Positions 8,651-15,369 of a DNA stretch of 48,719 nt are shown piece after piece (positions within the stretch are counted from its first letter, which is position 1; the number at the start of each line of letters is the position of its first letter). The notes beneath the pieces are model-generated. The model saw only the letters and a program-made list of their open reading frames with translations. It had not been told where the DNA came from and made no database searches. The position numbers and the translations under genes are program-made. The stretch comes from DATKGQ01 sp035510715 (GTDB lineage Bacteria > Patescibacteriota > Saccharimonadia > Saccharimonadales > UBA4665): contig DATKGQ010000030.1 in the NCBI GenBank assembly GCA_035510715.1, positions 1-48,719 of the forward strand. Direction: 5' to 3'.

Positions 8651-8666
8651 AATAGGATATTTTTCC

Positions 8667-8960
8667 CTAAAGTCCTAGGTTCCCCAATGCACCCATCATC
8701 GGCTGCATTTTTTCCGCAGCAATTTTCTGACTCTGTTGGATCGCTTCCTTGACGGCATCTTCCAGCCAACGTTCAAGTTGATGGATATCATCAAGGTCAA
8801 TCATTTCTGGATTTATATTAATTTTTTTAAGTTTTTGCTCTCCGTTAAATTCAACGGTCACGGCACCATCGCCTTTTTCAATAACAATCGACTGATGCTG
8901 AAGCTCTTTCTGAATTTTTTTAACCTTCATGAGCATTTTTGCCTGATCTAATCGGCCCAT
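8667..8960 (-). CDS. ybaB: Nucleoid-associated protein YbaB/EbfC
   Basis: A 97-residue protein of the YbaB/EbfC family, small dimeric DNA-binding proteins that share operons with dnaX and recR in many bacteria. The family pattern is visible: an N-terminal helical segment (KMLMKVKKIQKEL), a beta region VTVEFNGEQKLKKININPEM, and a C-terminal amphipathic helix. A good Shine-Dalgarno (AAGGAG) precedes the ATG. Here dnaX is two genes upstream (dnaB and a membrane protein lie between), a loosened version of the usual dnaX-ybaB-recR order. Confidence 0.93.
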   Translation of the reverse strand: MGRLDQAKMLMKVKKIQKELQHQSIVIEKGDGAVTVEFNGEQKLKKININPEMIDLDDIHQLERWLEDAVKEAIQQSQKIAAEKMQPMMGALGNLGL

Positions 8961-8989
8961 TTTTTCTCCTTGATTACCACTCTATTGTA

Positions 8990-10177
8990 TCAGATGTTAT
9001 CGGCTGATTGGCTAAAAACAACCTGCGTGGCCGGATCATTTTGCCAGACTACGTAATAGCTATTTATATGGTACCAACAACTGACACCGATAGCGCCGGC
9101 AATCATTAACGCGCCAATAGCTCTGGCAATCGGATTAACTGGGAAAATAAACAGCCAGTTCTCCAGCATATAGAATATTCCGACCGTTATCACGATATAT
9201 AATATCGGTAATAATAGATTAATCGACACTGGGCCGCCGATTGTTATCAAAATGATAGCTAATAAACTCAAACCGTACAGGGATTTGCATCGCTCAGATT
9301 TCCGGAAGAACCAAAGACTATAAACTCCTAGAATTAACATGACAATCTCAAAAATATTTAGGATTGGAATATGCGGGACTAATTGAGTCGGCAATAGCGA
9401 GCTTCGAATAAAAATATTTTGTGGAATATGATACAAATTCTGAATCATTGTTGAGATATTAAAATGTGTTGGTAATCCGAATACGCTATATAGCAGTGAG
9501 GGCCGAAGAATAATTGACCATATTAACGGTAATATTAGAATAGAACCAGTTCCCAATAAACCAATTTGCTGCCATAGTTTAAATAATTTTATTCGACGGA
9601 GGACAAGACGGAATTGCCATATCAAACCAACAACTATAAACCAGATAAATCCTGGTATATAAAGACTTACTGCTAAAGCAATTATTACCGCTACAACAGG
9701 TAAAATTTTTCTTGAACTATGCAATAACCAAGAGCGCATGGCCATTAATAAGATTAAACCGAACATTAAGATCTCTGGGGTTGCTTGCCGGGCATCTGCC
9801 AAAAATATATTCGACGTAGAAAGTAGAACACTAGCAACAACAGCCGCCTTCAAGCCATACCAATGCCGGACAACGCCCACTAATAGACAAATGATCACAA
9901 TCCCTATAATGGCGCTAGGTAAGCGAAGCATCATTACATTGTGTGGCGCAAAATAGATTACAACTCTCTCTAGCAAACGAATTGGTAGATTTAACGGATT
10001 ATGTTCAATCGTGTGCCAGCTGATTGCCTGTCGAAGATTGTTAACCTCTACGGAGCTTAATTTAGCTGGTTTACTGGTTAGGCGTAATAACAAAAGAATG
10101 CCAGACAATATAATCGCGATTGAATAGGCTGTTGCGACTCGCCAATATTTGAGAATCAGGACTCGTGTTTTATTCAT
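8990..10177 (-). CDS. Polytopic membrane protein, GT39/ArnT-like glycosyltransferase
   Basis: A protein of about 395 residues with eight to ten predicted membrane segments. The layout (first TM helix, an extracytoplasmic loop with an acidic residue, then RLPSAIIGI...VGVVRHWYGLKAAVVASVLLSTS and a later DARQATPEILMF) matches the GT-C fold of PMT/ArnT-type enzymes, which move a sugar from a polyprenyl-phosphate donor. It is shorter than most family members, and the donor and acceptor are unknown. A TTG at 10186 could add three residues, but the ATG at 10177 is the better start. It lies between dnaB and ybaB in a co-directional block. Confidence 0.65.
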   Translation of the reverse strand: MNKTRVLILKYWRVATAYSIAIILSGILLLLRLTSKPAKLSSVEVNNLRQAISWHTIEHNPLNLPIRLLERVVIYFAPHNVMMLRLPSAIIGIVIICLLVGVVRHWYGLKAAVVASVLLSTSNIFLADARQATPEILMFGLILLMAMRSWLLHSSRKILPVVAVIIALAVSLYIPGFIWFIVVGLIWQFRLVLRRIKLFKLWQQIGLLGTGSILILPLIWSIILRPSLLYSVFGLPTHFNISTMIQNLYHIPQNIFIRSSLLPTQLVPHIPILNIFEIVMLILGVYSLWFFRKSERCKSLYGLSLLAIILITIGGPVSINLLLPILYIVITVGIFYMLENWLFIFPVNPIARAIGALMIAGAIGVSCWYHINSYYVVWQNDPATQVVFSQSADNI

Positions 10178-10212
10178 TACTAGCAACTTTAGTATATACC
10201 CAGACTAATGCT

Positions 10213-11577
10213 TTATTCGTTAAACGGTTGTTCTTGCCGAGTTTCTAATGATCGGAATCGCTGTTTTTTGCGGTCAAAATATAGTTCTATGTTTTCAGTT
10301 GGACCATTGCGGTGTTTCTTGATTAAGATATCAGCAATATTTTTGCGGTCGGTTTCAGGATTATAATATTCTTCCCTGTAAATAAATGCAACAACGTCCG
10401 AATCTTGCTCAATACTGCCGCTTTCTCTCAGATCAGCTAACTGTGGGATTTGCGGACTTCGGCTTTCAACTAAGCGGCTTAACTGGCTAACGGCTAGTAA
10501 CGGTACGTTTAACTCCCTAGCAATACTTTTCAGGTTTTTGGATATATCAGAGACCTCTTGGACGCGGTTAACGTCATTATTAAAACGGCTATTACCACTC
10601 ATAAGTTGCAAATAATCTACAATAACCAACCCCAATGGATGTTGGTGCGCTTCGCGTCGGGCCTTAGTGCGCAAGTCACTTACTGTAATACTTGGTGTAT
10701 CATCAATAAATATTGGCGCCTCACTCAGTGTCCCCATGGCTTGGCCAATTTTCTCAAAGTCGCTATCTGTTAAGTTGCCTGTCCTTAGCGCCCAGGCATC
10801 AACTCCCGATTCCATTGCCAGAAGCCGGTCAACAAGCTGTTCCTTGCTCATCTCTAAGCTGAAAATCAAAACCGGTAAATTAGCCTGAACCGCTATATTG
10901 TGGGCAATATTGAGAGCTAAGGCAGTTTTGCCCATGCTTGGACGGGAAGCCAGAACAATTAGATCCGAGTTCTGTAAGCCAGCCAAAACTCTATCAAGAT
11001 CCTTATAGCCTGTTGGCACACCTCGGATTTTTTTCTTATCTTTGTGGAGTTCATCTAAGCGGTCAAAACTCTCAGCCAATATTTTATCCAGCCCGATTAC
11101 GTCGTGTTTGATATGTTTCTGGCTGACCTGGAACAGGCGCGATTCAGCTTCCTCTACTAATTCTTGTAAAGATTTTGTTTCGTTATAGCCCAAAGTAACA
11201 ATGTCCTGAGAAGCACTAATCAGGCGCCGTCGTAGTGATTTTTGGGCAATTATTTCGGCATATTGTTCAACATGAGCAGCCGTTGGCACAAAATTAGTTA
11301 ACTCTGTCAGATAGCTTGCGCCACCTATAAGATCTAGCGTGCCGTTGTTTTTCAGCTGCTCTGATAGAGTTAAAACATCGATTGGGCTATGTTTGGCATA
11401 CAGCTGACTAGCCGCTTCAAATATATGCTGATGGCGGGTATCGAAAAAATCATCATACGTCAAGGTATCAGAGATTTTTACGATTGCGTCACCGTCAATC
11501 AGGATAGCGCCCAGTAGACTCGCTTCGGCATCAACGCTTTGGGGCTGCTGTTGGATAGTCGTGGTTTTTGGATCCAT
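10213..11577 (-). CDS. dnaB: Replicative DNA helicase DnaB
   Basis: A 454-residue hexameric 5'-3' helicase. The N-terminal helical domain (SVDAEASLLGAIL from about 14) is followed by a linker and the RecA-like domain. That domain has Walker A SRPSMGKTAL, FSLEMSKEQL, Walker B VIVDYLQLM, and the downstream SQLSRLVE and LRESGSIEQD motifs. No intein or insertion is visible. The start lies four bases after the dnaX stop, so replication genes are coupled here. Confidence 0.97.
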   Translation of the reverse strand: MDPKTTTIQQQPQSVDAEASLLGAILIDGDAIVKISDTLTYDDFFDTRHQHIFEAASQLYAKHSPIDVLTLSEQLKNNGTLDLIGGASYLTELTNFVPTAAHVEQYAEIIAQKSLRRRLISASQDIVTLGYNETKSLQELVEEAESRLFQVSQKHIKHDVIGLDKILAESFDRLDELHKDKKKIRGVPTGYKDLDRVLAGLQNSDLIVLASRPSMGKTALALNIAHNIAVQANLPVLIFSLEMSKEQLVDRLLAMESGVDAWALRTGNLTDSDFEKIGQAMGTLSEAPIFIDDTPSITVSDLRTKARREAHQHPLGLVIVDYLQLMSGNSRFNNDVNRVQEVSDISKNLKSIARELNVPLLAVSQLSRLVESRSPQIPQLADLRESGSIEQDSDVVAFIYREEYYNPETDRKNIADILIKKHRNGPTENIELYFDRKKQRFRSLETRQEQPFNE

Positions 11578-11581
11578 TTTT

Positions 11582-13078
11582 TTATCCTATTATCTCGCCA
11601 CCGCCGAAAATACTATTAATCGTTTCCAAAGGTAATGTCTGCTCATTATTATTTTCCACATGGACAGTTTCAGTTGCAACATTTACATCTACTGGTATCT
11701 CATGCCTGACGGAATCATCAAGCACACACTCAATGGTATAGTCCCTGGCACTTAGATCAAAAAGTATTTTAGAAATGATATGACAATTCCTATCCTCTTT
11801 TACTTTTTGCTGGTGGAACTTGAAACCAAAGTTAAGTGTTAGTACTGTTCCTGAGAAATCAGGTTTTGCCATACGTAAGATTCCATATAAAGTGTTATGG
11901 TCTTTTTTAATTACGTCCAGCAATTGAGCCCATAGAATATCGGGTTCTTCTATGTCTACTTTGGAAGATTGCTCGGGGTGATCTTTGGCTTGTAATTCCT
12001 TTGGGCTTTTAAGACCGGTTTCAATTGTCTGTGAAGAGACTTTTTTCTCTACGGTCTTCACTTTCGGATGAGATTCCTGAACTTCCTTAATAGCACTACT
12101 CGATAACCTGTTGACTGGTATTTTATCGTCTACAGTTTCTAGCAATGCGATTTCCAAACTAATGCCCGGCTCTATCGAGGCAGGTATATCAATCAGTTTT
12201 TTAAGCAATGACAAACTTACATTTCTGTTTATCAAAGATTCAGCCCCCAATACATCCTGACGGACCAGAGCGGCCATTTGCTTGGCAATCCGTGCCGGTT
12301 CATAACCTTCGGCCAAGAGACTCTGTAGCAAAGTAACAATTTCACTTCTATCTGACATCACTATGGACTTTATGATTTTATTTAGAAGTTTACCTGGCAC
12401 ATCCCCGACTAAGTCACGTACTTCGTCAACGGTAATTTTTTTATTATAACCACGGACCTGATCAAGCAAACTTATACTGTCCCTAAAACTACCGTCACCA
12501 TGTTCGGCTATTAGACGGAGGGCGTCATCATCAATTGTAATTTTTTCAGTTTTAGCAATTGAGCGCAAATGTTCAGTTAGCAAATCGGCGCCAATCGGAT
12601 GAAAACTAAATCGCTGAGTACGGCTGATAATCGTTTCCGGAAGTTTTTGTGGTTCAGTTGTGGCAAGAATAAAGATGGCATGCTCCGGTGGTTCTTCTAA
12701 GATTTTTAACAAAGCGTTGAATGCTTCACGGGTTAGCATGTGGACTTCATCTATAATATAGACTTTGTATTTGGCACTGGTTGGTGTTATATGAATCCGA
12801 TCCCGCAGTTCTCTTATCTCATCGATCCGCCGATTACTTGCTGCATCGATCTCGATAATGTCCAGCTGGATTGTGTCACTATAGGGTATTCCGTTTACGG
12901 CGTAAGCTAAAATTCGCGCAACACTGGTTTTACCAACTCCTCGGGGGCCAGTGAAAAGATAGGCATGGCTGATTATATTTTTATCGATAGCGTGCTTTAG
13001 CGTCGTTGTGACATGATCTTGCCCAACAACTTCATTCCACGTCCGTGAACGATATTTACGATATAACACCTGTCCCAT
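11582..13078 (-). CDS. dnaX: DNA polymerase III subunit gamma/tau, without zinc module
   Basis: A 498-residue clamp-loader ATPase. Walker A is GPRGVGKTS, Walker B/DExx is IIDEVHML, the SRC-type motif is ISRTQRFSF, and sensor 2 GDGSFRDSISLLDQ follows. Between ARILAYAVNG and IIEIDAASN the usual four-Cys zinc-binding insertion (about 25 residues in E. coli) is replaced by a short Cys-free segment. The C-terminal third is variable and charged, as in tau, and may bind polymerase. The ATG at 13078 lies about ten bases after a TATAAT, suggesting an almost leaderless mRNA. It heads dnaX-dnaB. Confidence 0.96.
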   Translation of the reverse strand: MGQVLYRKYRSRTWNEVVGQDHVTTTLKHAIDKNIISHAYLFTGPRGVGKTSVARILAYAVNGIPYSDTIQLDIIEIDAASNRRIDEIRELRDRIHITPTSAKYKVYIIDEVHMLTREAFNALLKILEEPPEHAIFILATTEPQKLPETIISRTQRFSFHPIGADLLTEHLRSIAKTEKITIDDDALRLIAEHGDGSFRDSISLLDQVRGYNKKITVDEVRDLVGDVPGKLLNKIIKSIVMSDRSEIVTLLQSLLAEGYEPARIAKQMAALVRQDVLGAESLINRNVSLSLLKKLIDIPASIEPGISLEIALLETVDDKIPVNRLSSSAIKEVQESHPKVKTVEKKVSSQTIETGLKSPKELQAKDHPEQSSKVDIEEPDILWAQLLDVIKKDHNTLYGILRMAKPDFSGTVLTLNFGFKFHQQKVKEDRNCHIISKILFDLSARDYTIECVLDDSVRHEIPVDVNVATETVHVENNNEQTLPLETINSIFGGGEIIG

Positions 13079-13087
13079 GTGGGCTAT

Positions 13088-13093
13088 ATTATA
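13088..13093 (-). promoter_or_regulatory. Minus-10 box (TATAAT) of dnaX
   Basis: On the minus strand TATAAT reads from 13093 to 13088, so transcription would begin near 13081, about three bases before the dnaX ATG at 13078. The minus-35 region at a 17-base spacing (TGCGCA) is poor. The element implies a leaderless or near-leaderless dnaX transcript, possibly in addition to read-through from the gene upstream. Confidence 0.45.
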
Positions 13094-13128
13094 CTCGTCA
13101 GATCTTTAATTGCGCAGAAAAATAGCTA

Positions 13129-13638
13129 TTATAATGCCGCTTCCAGTGCCGCCCATTCGGCGTTAGTGTCATTCTCGGGCACATTAACGCTTACTTGATC
13201 GCCTGGTTTAGCCTTAAAGTACGTTACGCTTGCCAACAATACTCGGTAATCTTTACTTCCAACCTCAACAAAATAATGTCCATTTTCCAGTTTTAGAGTA
13301 CCGACAACTTGCTTGCGCGGCACGGGACCAATTTGCTTATACAAAAAAGCGCCATCATCAGCAATTGTCAATTTCAAAATATCACCCTGGACCAATTTGG
13401 ATTTACTGGCATAGTTGGCCGGTACCGGGTAAGTCTTGCTATCGCTACCAACCATATTTTGGCCATCGAATACGCCTTCAATTACCTTGCCAAGTACTTC
13501 GTCTTTTGAACTCGTAGTAATTTTCGAATCGTCACCAACTAAACTCACAAGCAACTCATTTGCTGCGGCAAGATTTGTCTCAGCTTCTTGAATTAGCGCT
13601 CGCAAGCGTTTAATTTGCTTGTCTGCTATGTCTGCCAT
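13129..13638 (-). CDS. Conserved-looking protein of unknown function: coiled coil plus beta-rich domain
   Basis: A 169-residue soluble protein. Residues 1-35 (IKRLRALIQEAETNLAAANE) look like a coiled coil. From about 48 the sequence is beta-rich with Gly-Asp turns: GKVIEGVFDGQNMVG, YPVPANYASKSKLVQGD, LKLTIADDGAFLYKQIGP. It ends in an Ala/Glu helix. The central part suggests a small barrel (OB/TRAM-like), possibly binding nucleic acid, but this is fold-level guessing. It precedes dnaX on the same strand, 50 bases away. The regular codon use and clean start suggest a real gene. Confidence 0.75.
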   Translation of the reverse strand: MADIADKQIKRLRALIQEAETNLAAANELLVSLVGDDSKITTSSKDEVLGKVIEGVFDGQNMVGSDSKTYPVPANYASKSKLVQGDILKLTIADDGAFLYKQIGPVPRKQVVGTLKLENGHYFVEVGSKDYRVLLASVTYFKAKPGDQVSVNVPENDTNAEWAALEAAL

Positions 13639-13734
13639 ACTCTCCGCCTCTCAACGCTCCCAAGTGTTTGTTTGTATACACTTCTACCTAAACCTACCAT
13701 GTTTTTATTTACAAGTCAAAAATCACATCAGAAC

Positions 13735-13743
13735 TGTGGATAA
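13735..13743 (-). promoter_or_regulatory. Perfect DnaA-box match, with a second near-match at 13818-13826
   Basis: TGTGGATAA here is the reverse complement of the consensus DnaA box TTATCCACA. TGTGGATAG at 13818-13826 matches eight of nine positions in the same orientation, 83 bases away, in an AT-rich interval upstream of the dnaX-dnaB block. Two boxes could mark DnaA-controlled transcription, or form part of a larger cluster. They do not by themselves define an origin. Confidence 0.4.
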
Positions 13744-13842
13744 GTGACGAGTATGTAGTCAAGACAAATAACAGATTATGCGTTTATTTTGAGTAAATAA
13801 AAATTTACATTTAGGGGTGTGGATAGAAATTATATACGCGCC

Positions 13843-14154
13843 ATGATTATTGTATTTGATATTAATGATATATAAACCGCAAGCGTACCGATTGGATGCT
13901 TAGAGGTAAGCGGTGTCGATAAAGCAACGGAAGCCCAATCTTTATATGATCGCATGACTGAAGCTGCCGTAATTATCGCGGATGACAACGACTTTAAAAC
14001 CGCAATGACCGAACAGCGTAAAAAATACCTGCCGGAAATATCCGGCTCTAGGATGATGGCAGCTTATCTAGGACTATTTCATCGCTTAGTTCAAACAGCA
14101 CTGAAAAAGCAAACTAATATTCCAGAAACTGCTGTTTTTATATCTAATAACTAA
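13843..14154 (+). pseudogene. Short gene interrupted by an in-frame TAA at codon 11
   Basis: From ATG at 13843 the frame reads ten codons (MIIVFDINDI), a TAA at 13873-13875, then stays open in the same frame for 92 further codons to the TAA at 14152-14154. The downstream part is protein-like (LEVSGVDKATEAQSLYDRM, then AAVIIADDNDFKTAM). I recognise no family. An internal ATG at 13954 would give 66 residues. The single stop suggests a nonsense-mutated gene, restart at 13954, or (least likely) readthrough. Its 3' end overlaps the convergent rplL stop by four bases. Confidence 0.45.
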
Positions 14155-14591
14155 ACTAATTCGACAGTTGCACCAGCTTCTTCGAGAGATTTCTTGGCAG
14201 CTTCAGCATCATCTTTTTTAGCCTTTTCAAGAACAGTTTTTGGTGCACTATCAACTAATGCCTTAGCTTCACCCAGGCCCAGATTAGTCAAGTCCTTAAC
14301 GGCTTTAATAACAGCTATTTTCTGGTTACCAGCTTCCTTAAGAATTACGTCATATTCACTCTTTTCTTCAACAACCGGAGCAGCCTCAGGGCCCGAACCG
14401 GCTGCGGCAACAGCGACTGCCGGTGCGGCCGCGCTGACACCCCAGTGTTTTTCAAGAAAAGCAATGAATTTACTGATGTCCAAGACTGACATCTTATCAA
14501 GCTCAGTAACCAATTTTTCATATTCTTTTGGAATTTCAACTTCAGACGTATCTTTAGCCTCTGTTCCGGTTGCCTTTACTTCTTCTACCAT
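14151..14591 (-). CDS. rplL: Ribosomal protein bL12 (L7/L12)
   Basis: A 146-residue stalk protein that recruits translation GTPases. It has an N-terminal dimerisation region (LVTELDKMSVLDISKFIAFLEKHWGVSAA), an Ala/Pro/Val-rich hinge (about 52-72), and the C-terminal domain with EYDVILKEAG, KIAVIKAVKDLTNLGLGEAKALVDSAP. About 20 extra N-terminal residues (acidic, Thr/Glu-rich) make it longer than the usual 120-130. The Shine-Dalgarno AAAGGAG precedes the ATG. It is the second gene after rplJ, 31 bases downstream. Confidence 0.97.
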   Translation of the reverse strand: MVEEVKATGTEAKDTSEVEIPKEYEKLVTELDKMSVLDISKFIAFLEKHWGVSAAAPAVAVAAAGSGPEAAPVVEEKSEYDVILKEAGNQKIAVIKAVKDLTNLGLGEAKALVDSAPKTVLEKAKKDDAEAAKKSLEEAGATVELV

Positions 14592-14622
14592 AATATCTCC
14601 TTTAACTTAAATGATTAATTGC

Positions 14623-15156
14623 TTAAACTTCGATCATCTTAGATCTTGCTTGCAATACATTAACAATACCGCGAATATTTGCTGCTACGACATTCGCAAA
14701 GCCGCTTAGAGGCGCATTGATAGTACCGATTAGTCTTGCTCGTAATTGATCTTTACTTGGAAGTTCAGATAGTGCAACAACTTCTTCCGCGTTGATGAAA
14801 TGCCCGTCAGCGGTAATCGCACCTACGAAATTCAAAGTTTGGTTCGATTTCGCGAATGCATTCAAAACTTGGGCGGGCGCAACTTCATCTTGAGCGTTAA
14901 AAGCATACAATAGTTGTCCTGTAATTTTGCTAACGTCAATGTTTGCCAGCGTGCCGTTTTGTTCTAAGGCCTTTATCACTAACCGATTCTTTATAACTTT
15001 GACTATCGTGCCACTCTCTTCCGCGCTGTGACGTAGAGATTGCATGTCACTTACTTTAGTGCCCGGGTATTGTGCTAATACTGTCAACTTCGAGGTTGAC
15101 AGCAGCTGTGCGGTGTTTGCTACAATATCGTTCTTTTCAGCTTTTGTTAGAGCCAT
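14623..15156 (-). CDS. rplJ: Ribosomal protein uL10
   Basis: A 177-residue base of the ribosomal stalk that binds 23S rRNA and the bL12 dimers. The N-terminal ALTKAEKNDIV, the segment KVIKNRLVIKAL typical of uL10, FVGAITADG, and the C-terminal helix that anchors bL12 (ANIRGIVNVLQARSKM) are present. A Shine-Dalgarno AGGAA precedes the ATG. The gene is preceded by a promoter and an L10-leader type attenuator, so expression is likely autoregulated by the uL10-bL12 complex. Confidence 0.97.
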   Translation of the reverse strand: MALTKAEKNDIVANTAQLLSTSKLTVLAQYPGTKVSDMQSLRHSAEESGTIVKVIKNRLVIKALEQNGTLANIDVSKITGQLLYAFNAQDEVAPAQVLNAFAKSNQTLNFVGAITADGHFINAEEVVALSELPSKDQLRARLIGTINAPLSGFANVVAANIRGIVNVLQARSKMIEV

Positions 15157-15182
15157 GAGATTCCTATTATTTAATTAATAAT

Positions 15183-15285
15183 AAAAAAGTCCTTGGAGCT
15201 CCAAAGACCATGATTGCATTACTGTATTTTGCAATATAACCTAGGTAGCAAATTAAGCTTTAATTCAAGCGGCTACTGTCTTTGG
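15183..15285 (-). promoter_or_regulatory. L10-leader type transcription attenuator
   Basis: On the minus strand GTCTTTGG (15208-15201) and CCAAGGAC (15196-15189) form an eight-base stem around loop AGCT, followed by six Ts (15188-15183): a terminator about 27 bases before the rplJ ATG. Upstream, CCAAAGAC (15285-15278) is perfectly complementary to the terminator's left arm, giving a mutually exclusive antiterminator. Between them GTAGC...GCTAC encloses a stem. This is the architecture of the Firmicutes-type L10 leader, where uL10-bL12 binding favours termination. Confidence 0.75.
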
Positions 15286-15297
15286 TAACTTATTGAT

Positions 15298-15326
15298 AGA
15301 TTATCACTATCTTAGCCCTGTGTCAA
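15298..15326 (-). promoter_or_regulatory. Promoter of rplJ-rplL
   Basis: On the minus strand a consensus minus-35 TTGACA (15326-15321) is followed after 17 bases by TAATCT (15303-15298), or after 15 bases by GATAAT (15305-15300). Either choice places the start at about 15291, just upstream of the attenuator. Confidence 0.6.
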
Positions 15327-15369
15327 TTTATCTGCTAAATATTTATTGCGAGTAATGGCTAGTTATAAA

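Noticed and set aside
13639..13953. A replication origin at the DnaA-box-like pair
   Set aside because: Only two boxes are visible, genes do not switch strand here, and dnaA/dnaN are absent; recorded only as possible DnaA sites.
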